Position numbers and translations under genes: made by a program
In this document: positions 1 to 11,345 of the stretch, piece by piece
Position numbering within the stretch: the first letter of the stretch is position 1
How the letters are laid out: every line of letters starts with the position of its first letter
Notes under the pieces: model-generated
Databases searched by the model: none
What the model saw: only the letters and a program-made list of their open reading frames with translations
Told to the model about the DNA's origin: nothing
Assembly: GCA_922989275.2 (NCBI GenBank)
Contig: OV277857.1
Coordinates: forward strand, 9,672,001 to 9,736,000
Direction of reading: 5' to 3'
Origin: Gari tellinella
Lineage: Eukaryota > Mollusca > Bivalvia > Cardiida > Psammobiidae
Length of the DNA stretch: 64,000 nt

Positions 1-377
1 CTTGTTAGTCTAAAGGTGGAAATAAAATCTTATCTTATCTTTGAATAAAATGGGGAAAATACATTGAATGAGTCAGTTTTTTGGCAATTCAACTTTTGAG
101 CATTTTGCAAAATTTAAATAGCTGATAACATCTTTCTGAACACCTTTATTCAAACAGTGTTTAGCTTTATTGTAATGAATGTTATGGACTACTTATTGCG
201 CGAGACTTATAGTCATTAGCTTCTCTTTCTTTTGAGAAAAGAAATCATCAAAATTCCATGTTTTTTACAGAAAAAGACCAAACGATAAATTTTGCCTACA
301 TTTTCACACATTTGTTTCTTATATCATTCTTCAAGCAAAGATTCATAACACCTTTCATGGAAACTAAGCTCACCCGC
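1..377. other. Unassigned AT-rich sequence
   Basis: I see no gene, RNA or clear repeat here. It is AT-rich with short poly-A/T runs and no reading frame worth reporting. Confidence 0.5.
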
Positions 378-485
378 GAGCTACCTTAAGACACATTTTG
401 CTTTACTTTTAACCTACTTTAAGCTACCGTCTACTAGAATATTGAAAATACTTCTTATGTTACATATTATGACTGTATAAAGCAA
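378..485. repeat. Half copy of the AAAGCAG-core MITE (family D)
   Basis: The stretch carries one arm of the hairpin seen complete at 4303-4556 and 59173-59424: a CACATT(C/T)TGCTTTACTTT stem, AACCTACTTTAAGCTACC, then the arm ending near TATGACTGTATAA. The opposite arm is missing, so this is a truncated copy. Confidence 0.6.
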
Positions 486-545
486 ACATTTGCCACTAAC
501 GTATAAACATATTGTCAGTATGGTAAAAAAAAAGTTTTTCTATTC

Positions 546-795
546 TACAGTGGAGAAAACGTTATTCTTTCCCAATAAACGCGTTTACGCTAAAACTATT
601 TTTTCCATTGCAAACAGTTTGGAGCCAGATCAGACGCCGGGTAACCCGGCGTCTGATCAGGCTCCAAACTGTTTGCCACTCTGATTCAAAAGAATAGTGA
701 GAAATGTCAAACAATTGTTATTTTCTACGTTTTAGTGCTTTGCGTTTGCGTACGTTTGCGTTTAAACGGGAAAGAATAACATATTCTCCACTGTA
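546..795 (+). mobile_element. 250-bp palindromic MITE, family A
   Basis: It begins TACAGTGGAGAA and ends TTCTCCACTGTA-like, with inner arms TTATTCTTTCCC and GGGAAAGAATAA. The centre is a near-perfect hairpin built on AAACAGTTTGGAGCC...GGCTCCAAACTGTTT with a GACGCCGGGTAACCCGGCGTC tip. Length is 250 bp, as in the other complete copies. The TA at both ends fits a TA target, as in Tc1/mariner-derived MITEs (inference). Chance open frames cross it and should not be called genes. Confidence 0.85.
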
Positions 796-2433
796 CATTC
801 TTTTACATTTCAATAAGAACTATGCATTATTATTCGTCCATTTTGTAAAGCAGTCTGAGGACAGTGAAGATATTCTTGTAGGATTTTCTTTTGCAATCTG
901 CTCAGGATTGAAGGCAATTAAGCTACCAGAGCACTAACAAATTCTTAACTAAAATTTTAGTCGGCCATATTTGCAAGACACGAATTACTACTAATCTGTC
1001 TCAAATTGGGTCAAATTACTCTCCTTTCATATAGACAATAATAATAGAGTATTAGAGGGGTTTCCGGTTTAGAGGTTTTTTTCGGCGGAGCTGTCTGGTT
1101 TCTATTTAGCCACACATTTCAACCAATTATATTTGATCAGAAATTTAGAATTGAGAGCACCTGTTGAAACTGAATAGTCTGATTGGATATTAGCCAGGGC
1201 TCCAGATAAGGGAATTATTTCAAAACTTAAAATCTTTATTTGTGCATTAAACCCTGTGGTGTCACTATACATTTGAATTGTCTCTTCGAGACAATCAAAA
1301 TGAGTGGTAGCACCATAGGGTTTGGTGCTGAAAGGAGTGAATAAATGTGATTTGTTTAGTTTACTCCCTCTTATCTGGAGCCCTGTAGGCTGGTGTATGT
1401 ACAGTTTTCCAAGATATGGACTGTGAGTGTAAAATTTAGAGATACAGACCAGACTGTTTACTACACTGGACTGATGCAATTATGATTCTATTTTAAGATG
1501 ACATCTGAAATCTTTTTATAGATACACGTATACAGAGGAAGCTAGGTATTTTGTAATTGTTTACTACCAATTTGTTTTAATTGTTAACTATTTGTACACA
1601 TTTACCATACATTAAAAGCAATATTATATATAAATGGCCTCAAGTGAGTTAAACACAATCGTGTGGTTTCATCATTATTTACAAGAGTGAAGTACAGCAG
1701 ACAGTTGAATCTGTACATTTGTGTATGCTATAGTTTGTTTCAAGAAACTCTATGAATGAAGTTTGATATATAGAACAATAGAATAATGTGAGGATCTCCT
1801 ACCAGTAGCTAGGATATGAGTTAAATTATTGTTTTGTTTTGCGTTTCTGTAAATGATAGTTTTACATTTTAAATAAAAGTTACTGTTTCAATTGTATACT
1901 TTTAATTTTTGCTTTTCAATCCAAGATATTACAATTCTTTGAAAACCTCAATTTCATTCAATTTTGCACACCAATCTATATAGCCTTAGTTCAACCACTC
2001 ATTCCGCCGAATATCTTTTTTAAAGATATTTCTTGTTAACCAATAGCTTGTTTCTAGTATGGAAGATAGCTGATCACTTAAATTTTAAGCAGTTCTGCTT
2101 TACTTTCAACCTGCTTTAAGCTAGCATCTGTAAAGTCTATTTCTGATGATACATATTCAGAAATATATAATTTTCAGTGAAGGAATTGTTCAAAGGCGCA
2201 ATAAGGCATTCTATAGTGTTATTTGTTTAATAAAGAAGTGTTGGAAATGGGACCAAAGTTTCAGTCCGGTTTAGAGAGAATTCCGGTATTGAGAGGTTCC
2301 GGTTTAGAGGGGTTTTACTGTACTACCTTAACTCTTTCCTCCCTGAAACTTTAAATGGACAATTCCAGTTTCCATTTTAGTCTAGTCCATTTCTGACTTT
2401 TAAGGTATGTTTTTGTCAATGTTTGGCATTAAG
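796..2433. other. Unassigned sequence with CCGGTTTAGAGG fragments
   Basis: There is no convincing gene. A 125-codon frame runs on the minus strand at 1102-1479, but it has no recognisable domain. CCGGTTTAGAGG occurs near 1066 and again in a short cluster at 2262-2322 that ends TTTTACTGTA. That looks like the end of another TACAGTAAAACC-type repeat. Confidence 0.4.
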
Positions 2434-2501
2434 ACAAACAGTGAATACCCTGATCAGAGGGCTCCTTTCGGAGCCCTCTGATCTGGGTCTTCACTGTTTG
2501 C
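2434..2501. repeat. Solo hairpin core 1, GAGGGCTCC variant
   Basis: This is a near-perfect stem-loop: CAAACAGTGAATACCCTGATC, then AGAGGGCTCC and its complement GGAGCCCTCT, returning through CACTGTTTG. The outer stem resembles the family A core, but the tip has been replaced on both arms together (GAGGGCTCC instead of GACGCCG). Confidence 0.75.
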
Positions 2502-2885
2502 ATAGGACTTGGTACTATTCACATGTATACTGTTTGAAAAGGACGCCTATATGCGGGACTAGGGTTCAAAGGGTTAAACCAACCCAAACGGTGGACGCGA
2601 CAGATGATGCATATGAAGCTGACCTCTCATTTGACATTGTCATTCCTCATTGAACTAATCAATTTGTGCCGATTCAGTTTGCTCCTCAAATGCGTCATAT
2701 CAGTCTCGGGCAATTAGAGTGTAGACCCTCATTCTCATACCGTCTACGACTTATGAAATCACTTCTCTCAAGGGCGTGCAGACTATTTGCGACATACTTA
2801 AACTTTGGAACAACAACCGTAAGTCAGCGACCTGAAATTGACAATATGCCAAAATGACTCCAAATGAAGCGACAACAAAATTAAT

Positions 2886-3001
2886 ACAGTAAAACCTCAC
2901 TACTACGACCACAATTTTTTTTAATTATAATTAAGGTGTTTACGGCAAATGAACGCTTAAAGCAAGGTGACAGTAAAACAAAAATCTCCTTTAGGCTTAC
3001 A
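2886..3001 (+). mobile_element. Left half of a family C MITE
   Basis: It begins TACAGTAAAACCTCACTACTACGACCAC and reaches GCTTAAAGCAAGGTGACAGTAAAAC, the left arm of the element seen complete at 17633-17841. It stops after the hairpin tip, and the right arm is absent. Confidence 0.7.
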
Positions 3002-3005
3002 TTTG

Positions 3006-3215
3006 CACGCGGCGTCAGATCTGGGCCCAAACTGTTTGTCATTCGTCTTTATATTTCTTCTGTCAAAATGTCCAATACCTAAGAAAAAAAAAGCAAACGA
3101 CAATTTTAAGCACACGATATTGCAGCAGTGAAAGCGTTAGACATAAATGTCTCGTCAGTGGCAATCATTGTTGTAAGGAGGGAATCGTTGTACTGAGGGC
3201 CATTGTAGGGAGGAA
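3006..3215. mobile_element. Partial family G repeat
   Basis: It matches the right half of the ~350-bp element at 25688-26031: half of hairpin core 1 (GGCGTCAGATCTGGGCCCAAACTGTTTG), then TTCTTCTGTCAAAATGTCCA, a GCAGACGA...TTGCAGCAGTGAAAGCG segment, and a GTTGTAGGGAGGAAGCAC end. Confidence 0.6.
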
Positions 3216-3372
3216 GCACTTTTCATAATACTTTAAGCATCCACTTGGTTTTGATATCTGATTGGTCAACCAGTTGTGTTAATCCATTTTGACGATAGCC
3301 TGTGTATACAGTGTTCCCTCTCTATATCAACACCAACTGGGAGACACGTATTGTGTGTGAGAAGGGAGTTGT

Positions 3373-3622
3373 TACAGTGGAGAATCTGTTATTCTTTCCC
3401 GTTTAAACGCAAACGTACGCAAACGCAAAGCACTAAAACGTAGAAAAGAGCAACTTTTGGACAATTTTGATATTTCATGTTTATCTTGGTGGCAAACAGT
3501 TTGGAGCCTGATCAGACGCCGGGTTACCCGGCGTCTGATCTGGCTCCAAACTGTTTGCACTGCAAATAATAGTTTTAGCGTAAACGCGTTTATTGGGAAA
3601 GAATAACGTTTTCTCCACTGTA
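3373..3622 (-). mobile_element. 250-bp palindromic MITE, family A
   Basis: A complete copy in the opposite orientation to the one at 546. The ends are TACAGTGGAGAATCTG and TTTTCTCCACTGTA, and the tip is GACGCCGGGTTACCCGGCGTC. It sits between two partial family G repeats. Confidence 0.85.
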
Positions 3623-3629
3623 TATAGAT

Positions 3630-3852
3630 GAAATTGGCTTACATTTGCAAACTGCTTGAATCCATTGCAGACATCGCGTAAAGCGGCGTCTAATCTGGGT
3701 TCTAGTTGTTTGTCACGGGTCATTATGGTGTTTTTTTCTGTCAAAATGTGACTTATAATTGTCTTGTTTTGGGAACCGCTGCAAGTATTGTTGTAAGGCG
3801 AGAATCGTTGTTCAGAGGGCCGTTGTATAGGGGAGAGAGCACTGTATTGACC
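3630..3852. mobile_element. Partial family G repeat
   Basis: It holds a degenerate hairpin core 1 (TTTGCAAACTGCTTGAATCCA...GGGTTCTAGTTGTTTGTCAC) followed by TTTTTTCTGTCAAAATGTG and a right end with GTTGTTCAGAGGGCCGTTGTATAGGGGAGAGAGCACTGTA. The left terminus is missing. Confidence 0.55.
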
Positions 3853-4302
3853 GAATCTGCGGCACTTACCATATTCGCAGCGAGAAGATGTCAGACTAGA
3901 TGTTCAAAATAAAGGTTGTTATAAGAAAAAGAAGTGAAAACATTATCGTGACTTGTCGTTTTAAATCATACCATCGCTATTCTTATATATTGTTTCGGAG
4001 GATATCTAATTACGACTATATAATAAATGAAATTGGTGAGCATAGAGAAATGGCTTTTGTACACGAATAAACAGTATTCATGCCAGGAAACGCAGATAGT
4101 GCGTTCTGCTTTAAAGGTAGAAGACGCCTACTGGAATCGGCAAAATGTCGGTCAACATTGATACTCCTCGTAGAGTGATCGACCAATCACATCAACTGTC
4201 GGGGTGTACCGGACTATGCTCGAGCAGAGAATACAGTGGAGACAAAGGTTCGATCGAAAGGTTGGCAACCGAATTTTATTTCAACAAAGATATCTTAAAC
4301 AA

Positions 4303-4556
4303 TTACCCCATAGCTTTTTCTAGTTTTCTAGTTTTGAAGACAAATGACCACTTAAAGCAGGTTGAAAGTAAAGCAGAATGTGCCTTAAGGCACATTCTGC
4401 TTCACTTTCAGCCTGCTTCAAGCTACCATCTGCTACAATTGTGTCGGAAACTATTTCTTATGCTACATTTTCTTGACTGTATGATGTGGACTATTTTCTT
4501 CAGTGGAACAATAAATTAGAGGCGTAAAAACTAAAAAGGCGTATTTATTGGGTAAT
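4303..4556. mobile_element. Family D MITE with AAAGCAG hairpin core
   Basis: The centre is a strong hairpin: ACTTAAAGCAGGTTGAAAG / GCAGAATGTGCCTTAAGGCACATTCTGC and its complement. Outer arms include TAGTTTTGAAGACA on the left and CTTCAGTGGAACAATAAATTA on the right. It ends near GGCGTATTTATTGGGTAA, the family D right end. Confidence 0.75.
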
Positions 4557-5325
4557 GAATTTAAAAATGAGAGTTCCTAATGAAATAGGACATACACTGG
4601 TCAATATCGGAACTCTACGGAGAGCAACCGGCAATTCGCGTCAACCCTTTCATGATCAAATCATTCGAGAGATTTTTACGCCTTCACCGTTTTATTGTCG
4701 TTTGCTTCAGAATTGTCTGCAAGACACGTTTTAAAGTTAGATTTAAGGTTACATGAGTTAATAAATATCGAAAAGAGTGTCAAATAGTTTGCCAACGCGC
4801 ATTATGTTAGCATTGAGAATTAAAGAATTAACTGTCCGCCAGTTCCAAACCATACTATCGCTGTACGTATAGAGTACCCATTTTGGACCGATCTGAATAT
4901 GGACTTTCAACCTTATCGAACTCGATCTACATGAAGTGACAATGCGTACGGCGGATCCTTGGACTGTTCGTGACACTGTCTCGTAAATTCGGACGATGCC
5001 TGTTTCGGAAATAATTGACAACTGAGTTAATGGTTGAACATAGTCTCAATTATCCAAATTAAATGGATTTGGTATCTCTTTCTAAATAAATGTATCACCA
5101 TATCTGAACCACCACTTCCCCTCTTCCCCCCCCCCCCCACCCCACCTCCTCTCAAAAACCAACAACAATAAAACAACAGCACAAATCCCGTGGCTTTTTG
5201 AACATTTAAAAAAAGGTACATGTTATTGATTAAAGTTAAACACTTTGAATTAATGGAAAGTAAAAACTGTAATTTGACCAGTTTGCAGACTCTGATTAGA
5301 TGCAGCATTTCTTTCTTTACCTTTT
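4557..5325. other. Unassigned sequence
   Basis: No gene or named repeat is visible. A C-rich run lies at about 5121-5150. Short minus-strand frames here lack domains. Confidence 0.4.
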
Positions 5326-6391
5326 AGCTCACCTGAGCTAGCTCAGGGTGAGCTTTTGCAATCCTTGAAAGTCCGTCGTCCGTTGTTCGTTGTCCGTCGT
5401 TCGTCGATGACAATTTGACTCTTAACACTATAGAGGCCACACATTTTATTCAAAATTGCCCAAACTTGCTCAGATTGTATGTGACCATAAGAGTTCGGAT
5501 GAGTTTGATTGTGGTTGAAATCGGACCAATAGGTCAAGAGTCATCTACCTTTGATTTGCTGAAAATGTCATATTTAACAATGTTAACACTCTAGAGGCTA
5601 CAACTTTAATCCAATCTTAATCAAACTTGCTCGGATTGTATATAACCATAAAAGTTCAGATGAGCTTAATTATGGTTGAAATCGGACTTATAGGTCAAAA
5701 GTTATCAACCTTTGAATTGCTGAAAATGCCATATTTAACAGTGTTTACACTCTAGAGTCTACAACTTTTATCCACCCTTTCACGAACTTGCTCAAGTTGT
5801 ATTTGACCATAAGATTTCGGATGAGTTCGATTATGGTTGAAATCGGACCAATAGGCCAAGAGTTATCTACCTTTGAATTGCTGAAAATGCCATATTTAAT
5901 AGTGTTTAGTGTTAAGATTGTATAAGACTATAATTATGGTTATGAATGAGTTTGAAAATGGTTGAAATTTGACTATTTAGTCAAGGGTTATCTGCCCTTG
6001 ATGCGTTGAAAATGCCTTATCTAACGGTGTTTATACCCCAGCAACTAAAGTTTTCAATGGATTTTGATTATACTTGTATACAATATATATAGCCATAAGT
6101 TCTTGATAGTGTGCAATTATTGTTGAAATATGATGCTTGTGGCAAGAGTTATCTGTCCTTGATATACTTTTAAATGCTAGAAAGGGTTTATTTCAGTATT
6201 GTTTACGCTCTAGTTATCTGCCCTTGATGTACTCTTCTATAATAGCATTGTGTGCATTTCAATATTGTTTACACACTATAATTATATAGTCTACAAAGTT
6301 GAATGGATTTAGATTAATATGGGTGAAACTCAGAACGTTATCAGGCTTCTTTACAACAGGTGAGCGATATCAGGGCATTCAGGCCCTCTTG
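5326..6391 (+). repeat. AGCTCACC...GGTGAGC repeat element with internal tandem units
   Basis: It opens with AGCTCACCTGAGCTAGCTCAGGGTGAGC, followed by GTCCGTCGTCCGTTGT-type sequence, and closes with CAGGTGAGCGATATCAGGGCATTCAGGCCCTCTTG. Between them a unit of about 160 bp repeats with drift; anchors such as CTCTAGAGGCTACAAC recur near 5428, 5590 and 5750. I recognise the class as common in bivalve genomes, with function and mechanism unknown. The shared end structure with 15296-17545 supports calling both one family. Confidence 0.75.
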
Positions 6392-6540
6392 TTTTCCAAA
6401 AACATTAGTTGTACATGTATCTGAATATTCTGGTCAAACCAATATTGTCTCTGATTTGGGGATGTCTATACACCTTTAATCACCAGCATAACTATTGCTT
6501 ATAATTTTATTCTGATCAAAATCAAAACAGTTAAAATAAC

Positions 6541-6985
6541 TTGTAAGTTAACGCGGCGTCTGATCTGGATTCAAGCTGTGTGTCACTCTGTCATTATATT
6601 TCTTCTGTCAAAATGTCCACTAACATGTAACGTTGAGAATGAAAACGGCACACAACAACGATTAATTCCGATATAATAAAATAACGTGCTGCCGCCTCTA
6701 AAGTTGAAATGCAAACATCCTCATTGAAACTCCCCCCTGACAGGTCAATAAAATCGGCCTTTTTATACGGGAGAGAAAACACCGTGTAGGCTGTATACCC
6801 TGTTACCCCTGAAGTCGCATCAAATTGACTTTTGCAAACAGTTTTGATAAGACGCCGCGTTTTTCGACACCGCGTTTCACAATAGACGCGTTTGTGCTCG
6901 AACAGTTATTTCAATTGCAACATGTTTGCAGCCCGATCAGACCCCGGATTACCCGGCGTTTGATCAGGCTTCAAATTGTTTGCTA
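6541..6985. repeat. Cluster of core-1 and family G fragments
   Basis: A half core (GCGGCGTCTGATCTGGATTCAAG) near 6553 is followed by the TTCTTCTGTCAAAATGTCCA segment of family G. A further degenerate core 1 lies at about 6905-6985 (GATCAGACCCCGGATTACCCGGCGTTTGATCAGG). No terminus is intact. Confidence 0.5.
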
Positions 6986-7452
6986 CTTAGATTGAAATAC
7001 ATATGTTCTCCTCCAAAAACTCTCCCTTTATTTGTATAATACTTATGTTGGTGCGTTGCGTTAAGTTTTGCACTATTGAAAAAAAAATATATACAAAAGA
7101 AAAGAACAACAACAACAATAGAAACAACAACATTTCAATCATATTTTATGCGACAATTCAATACAGTGCTCGCAGGAAGTCTCTTTTACAGGGTTTTGCT
7201 AAATGCAGGACATAATTAATGCAGCAAACTCCTTGGAGTTTTCTGCATTATTTCTGTTCTGCATTTTGCAGTCACCTTTCAGGGATTTCATGTACTCTTC
7301 TTTTGGCTATTCTCTGCTCTATGTGTTATTGAAATCTATTGCAGAACTTAACCCTTATCATGCGGTGATGTCGTCTGCTTTGAAATTGTCGTCTGCAAAG
7401 TTTGTTAAATTTAGATTTATACATTTTTTAAGTAAATAAACCGAAAGACGAG

Positions 7453-7522
7453 TGTCAAATAGTTTGGATTCAGATCAGACGCAGCGTTACGCGGCATCTG
7501 ATCTGGATCTAAACTGATTGCA
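7453..7522. repeat. Solo hairpin core 1
   Basis: The stem-loop reads GTCAAATAGTTTGGATTCAGATCAGACGC AGCGTTACGC and returns GGCATCTGATCTGGATCTAAACTG. It stands alone, without family A or G ends. Confidence 0.7.
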
Positions 7523-7582
7523 AAAATCAATAAAGTCGCGACCAGCAGGCAAAGGGTTAAAAAGCATGGTATTACTTATGAA

Positions 7583-8126
7583 TAGGGATGGCACGATAGC
7601 CGATGGTATCGACTAATCGACCTAGTTGAAGCCCCGCTAGTCGACTATCGATTGCAAAATCAAATGATATCGATATTATCCGCGATAGTTGGAGCTACTG
7701 TCGATAGTTAGACCTCTATCACTTTCAACGAAGAAACATAACTTAAAATTGTTTTTAAAGTAAATTATCTCTACAAATTTCTCTACAATTTTGAGATGGC
7801 GTGTTTATTTTTGCTCCAAGTATGTTTTTAAGTCACTTTTAATCCTTTCCCTTAAATTGAAGACTGACGATTGCTTAAAGTAGGTTGAAAGTTAAGCAGA
7901 ATGTGTCTTTAGGCGCATTCTGCTTTACTTTCTATCTAGTATTAAGCTTATATCGGTCAGGATATAAAAACAATCTTTATGGCTCATAATCTTATTAATA
8001 GATTGTGTAATAAACTATCGTAATAGTATTGCAATAGTGAATCCAACTATCGATAATCTATGGTGAAATGTTTTCAACTATCGATAACTATCGTGATAGC
8101 GATTGTGGTTGCACTAGCAAGCCCTA
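7583..8126. mobile_element. hAT-like MITE abutting the TRIM-like stop codon
   Basis: The left end is TAGGGATGGCACGATAG. The right end, read from the other strand, is TAGGGCTTGC...CTATCACGATAG. The interior is rich in TATCGAT-type motifs and holds a nested family D hairpin at about 7862-7955. It is flanked by CTTATGAA (7575-7582) and CCTATGAA (8127-8134), an 8-bp duplication matching at 7 of 8 positions. An 8-bp duplication points to the hAT superfamily (inference). The terminal TAG of the element (8124-8126) is the stop codon of the adjacent gene. Confidence 0.7.
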
Positions 8127-9755
8127 CCTATGAAGACTGTAGACTTTGATGTTGTTTTTTGACCCCGGTGTATAGCTGCTGCTGGTAATATACAAGGTGT
8201 CAGCATGGTGTACTATAACATCAGGAGACTTTCTCCTGCCTTTCTTCTCCAACAAAATCTCCCCCACCTGACCACTCGGAGACAACTGATGAACTGTACT
8301 ATTATCATAACTACATACGTAGACATAGCCGTCATCATCTACAGTAGCTCCAAGGGGTGTTTGTAACAGCTCGTTGTAGTATTTATGTATAAGATGGCCA
8401 CCCATGGTCAAAGACACCACCGCGTGCTCTCCAGTATCAGTTATATACAGGGTACCGTGGTCTGGGCTGATCGCTACTCTGGTAGGTTTTGTAAACAGTT
8501 TGTTACCACTTGTGTCAGTGTCAATCTGCTGCAGCAGTACTCCTGACATATCACATATATGAAGTCCTTTGATTGGGTTGTTGCATACTAGAATGAATTT
8601 GTCCGGGACGTACTCAATACCTGTGTAAAGGCCAGGTACGGTGATAGTATGACTTGTAGACAAAACTGGTGATACAGAGAATACTTGAATATATCGTCTT
8701 CCGAAAGCAGTGACTGCAATATTTCCTCCTTTGATTTGTGTTAAGTCAAATGGAATGAAGTCTAGTGACTTTTCTTCCAATACTTTGCATTGTATGACGT
8801 CAACTATCTTCACGGACATGTTATCATGATCAGTAATGGCTAGACGACCGTCGGATATTACAATAACCCCACCGAGCCCACAGTCTTCTGTATCTGTATC
8901 AGACTTGACGCATATTTTATGCTCATCCTTTGCCTTAACGAATGCGGATAGTGTTTCTACTGATCCAAGACTGTTCAAAGTAGAAATGAGCTCTGTTAGT
9001 TTTCCACTGCGTTGGAATGCTAACCGGCCATAATGACGTTTGTTTCTCCCATAGTTAACGTCATCATCAAGGGCGTGACAGTTGTCTTTTGCAGTTTTCA
9101 TAGCTATAAACAGTTTGTAATTGCGACTGTCACTCATATTCGTTTTCTCCTCTAAGTCAGTAATAATTCTCCCTGATTCTTTTATCAAAACGTCGCATGA
9201 AGATATGACACTATTCAAAGCTGTTATGTTTTCTTCTTTCATGACCAACGCCATGTCTAAGATATCTGTCTCCAACTTGTCCAGCGTATCGATTACCGTC
9301 TTCTTGGTGTTTCTGATATCTGTAACAGTCTGTATATAACTGGCCTCCACCTCCTGTCTCATCCATTTAGTACGATGTTGAATGCTAGTTAATCTAGCAC
9401 GAAGCGTGTGAAGGTCAGTTTTGATCTTTAGCACATTACTGTTCGTAACACCTCTAGAAATACCCATTATGTCTAACACATCTTTACATGATCCATGATC
9501 CACAGAGACGCACACTTTGCAACCAAGAATATTATGTGAATTACAATAAAACTTGATGAGCTTTCCTGAATGTTTGGTGCATCGATCTGTCATTGGGTCC
9601 TTTTCCTCTGCTGGTGTATTAGTCGAAATCGCACCTGTTGCGCTCGCCTGAACTCGCTGACCTTCAGTATGCCAAGGATCACAAACAGCAGCGAAGTCTC
9701 CACCAGACTCTGCCACAAGAGTGCTACTCACGCCAGACTCGTATTGTTCAGCCAT
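8124..9755 (-). CDS. B-box / coiled-coil / beta-propeller TRIM-like protein
   Basis: A 543-residue intronless frame. Residues 1-20 (MAEQYESGVSSTLVAESG) match the usual start of bivalve TRIM2/3/71-like paralogues. A degenerate first B-box stub is seen at C25-A39 (CDPWHTEGQRVQ). A B-box2 follows with C59, H62, C71, H74, C79, C82, D86, H87. Residues ~110-215 are charged and heptad-like, as expected for a coiled coil. From about 270 to the end there are repeated strands with I-DG-LAITD, TLYITDTGEHAVV and VYVCSYDNSTVHQLSPSG, typical of a six-bladed NHL-type propeller. There is no RING finger, so E3 ligase activity is doubtful. Such proteins act in the cytoplasm as scaffolds or in RNA or ubiquitin regulation; the role here is unknown. 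An inverted-repeat MITE begins about 20 bp upstream of the ATG, and the stop codon lies in another MITE. Confidence 0.92.
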   Translation of the reverse strand: MAEQYESGVSSTLVAESGGDFAAVCDPWHTEGQRVQASATGAISTNTPAEEKDPMTDRCTKHSGKLIKFYCNSHNILGCKVCVSVDHGSCKDVLDIMGISRGVTNSNVLKIKTDLHTLRARLTSIQHRTKWMRQEVEASYIQTVTDIRNTKKTVIDTLDKLETDILDMALVMKEENITALNSVISSCDVLIKESGRIITDLEEKTNMSDSRNYKLFIAMKTAKDNCHALDDDVNYGRNKRHYGRLAFQRSGKLTELISTLNSLGSVETLSAFVKAKDEHKICVKSDTDTEDCGLGGVIVISDGRLAITDHDNMSVKIVDVIQCKVLEEKSLDFIPFDLTQIKGGNIAVTAFGRRYIQVFSVSPVLSTSHTITVPGLYTGIEYVPDKFILVCNNPIKGLHICDMSGVLLQQIDTDTSGNKLFTKPTRVAISPDHGTLYITDTGEHAVVSLTMGGHLIHKYYNELLQTPLGATVDDDGYVYVCSYDNSTVHQLSPSGQVGEILLEKKGRRKSPDVIVHHADTLYITSSSYTPGSKNNIKVYSLHR

Positions 9756-9774
9756 GTCTCGGAGAACTGACCAG

Positions 9775-10021
9775 GGGCCCGTTTCATAGAACTTCGTACG
9801 ACAAATATTGTCGTAAGTCAGTTTATAAAAGTCTCAATTACTATTTATTTCTCCATCTAATCGTGTCTTTGTCTTGTCACATCTTTTTGGAATCGTCTTG
9901 AAAAGACGATTCCAAAAAGATGTCACAAGACAGGATTAGATAGAGAAATCATAGATTAAATGTATTTAAAGTTTTGACTTACGACAATATTTGTCGTAAG
10001 ATATTTTATGAAACGGGGCCC
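9775..10021. mobile_element. 247-bp fully palindromic MITE upstream of the TRIM-like gene
   Basis: The ends are GGGGCCCGTTTCATAGAA and TTTTATGAAACGGGGCCC. The arms run inward through ACGACAAATATTGTCGTAAG to a centre at about 9899, GTCTTGAAAAGACGATTCC. Nearly the whole element folds on itself. It occupies the region where the 5' untranslated leader or promoter of the minus-strand gene at 8124-9755 should be, so the transcript may start in or beyond it (inference). Confidence 0.85.
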
Positions 10022-11345
10022 AGAACTCTAGAAAACGAAAGTAGACTATTTTTCACAGAATAATCTTGAGGTACCATGTAAACGTCGGTGTTTCTTAAAC
10101 CACATAATTAACAAACACAAAGCATTCACAAATTTTATATGTCTGGTGTAGTTCACATTCTTAGTAGAACCATACTTCACTAAAATGAACTTGATATTTT
10201 CCTTTTAAGTCAGCTATTTAATCAGTTCCAATGGTGATTTACAAACATTCCATAGTATTGCACAATGTATCAATAATGTTCTGTATCCGGACATATGTAG
10301 ATCTACCTCTACTTTTATTCAACTATCTACACCCAAGGGTGACTACTCTTAAAGGAAAACGGACAGCTGATGACAATATGGTCTTAGATCCTAGATTTTA
10401 TCCTAAAAGCAACATTCATGAAGGTCCTGCAATTATAACTCATCGATAAGGTACGAAAAAGATCGATTTACTGCATACAGGTAAGCTATCGCTAATTGGA
10501 ACGGGCGCCGCCATATTGGCAAAGCTATCATTCGGAACCCTCGATTTTTATCCATTTTGTGACGACACAAAGGCCTAAACGCTGATTGGCTCTTTCAATC
10601 AACCACTGTAACTTGGACGGACATTCACACTTCGTCAGTAAGGGTAACGGCAAGCTTAATTCAAGGTCGCATACAGTTAAAAAAAAAAGATAATAGATAG
10701 ATGGTATATTCATATTGATTATGATGAACTTGAAAGGTCGTGTAGACCCAGAAACGATCAGAAGCTATCGTTAATCGGCTTAGAGAAATGTCCGTTCCAA
10801 TTCCCAGCTGTAGAATCTGGGAAAACAATGCTGCGAAATGGCTAACAGTAGAGTATGGCGACATCCATAATACCTTGATTGATGATTATAATAATAGATC
10901 TAGATCTACAATAAAAAAAATATCTGATAATCAGTGCGATATTGTGCTGATCTAGACCTAAATATTGAACTGGCTTAGATCTACCAACTCGTTTACAAAT
11001 CAGCATTTTCTAGCTGGTTCGTCTCGGTTTAGGAATTCAACGCTACAGAAATTCTTAATGAAAAAAGTATCATTACTAGATCTACATATTGTACGGGTAG
11101 ATCTAGATCGGTTTTTTCTTTCTTAATTTAATCATCGCGATTCTCTAGATCCCGATCTGATAGAGCGATCTTACTTGAGTCCAAATCCGAAATTGATTGG
11201 ATCTAGTTTTATCGTTCTTATTTCTGGGTGTAGTTTTACACTCGTCATTTCTCAGCTCAGATTCTCAGTATCTCGGAGTCTAATCTGAATAAAAGCAATG
11301 ATATAGCTCAGGTACTCAGTAACTCGGAGTCTGATTTGCATTTTA

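Noticed and set aside
1102..1479. A 125-codon minus-strand frame.
   Set aside because: It has no recognisable domain, no neighbouring gene context and ordinary local composition; a frame this long can occur by chance in 64 kb.
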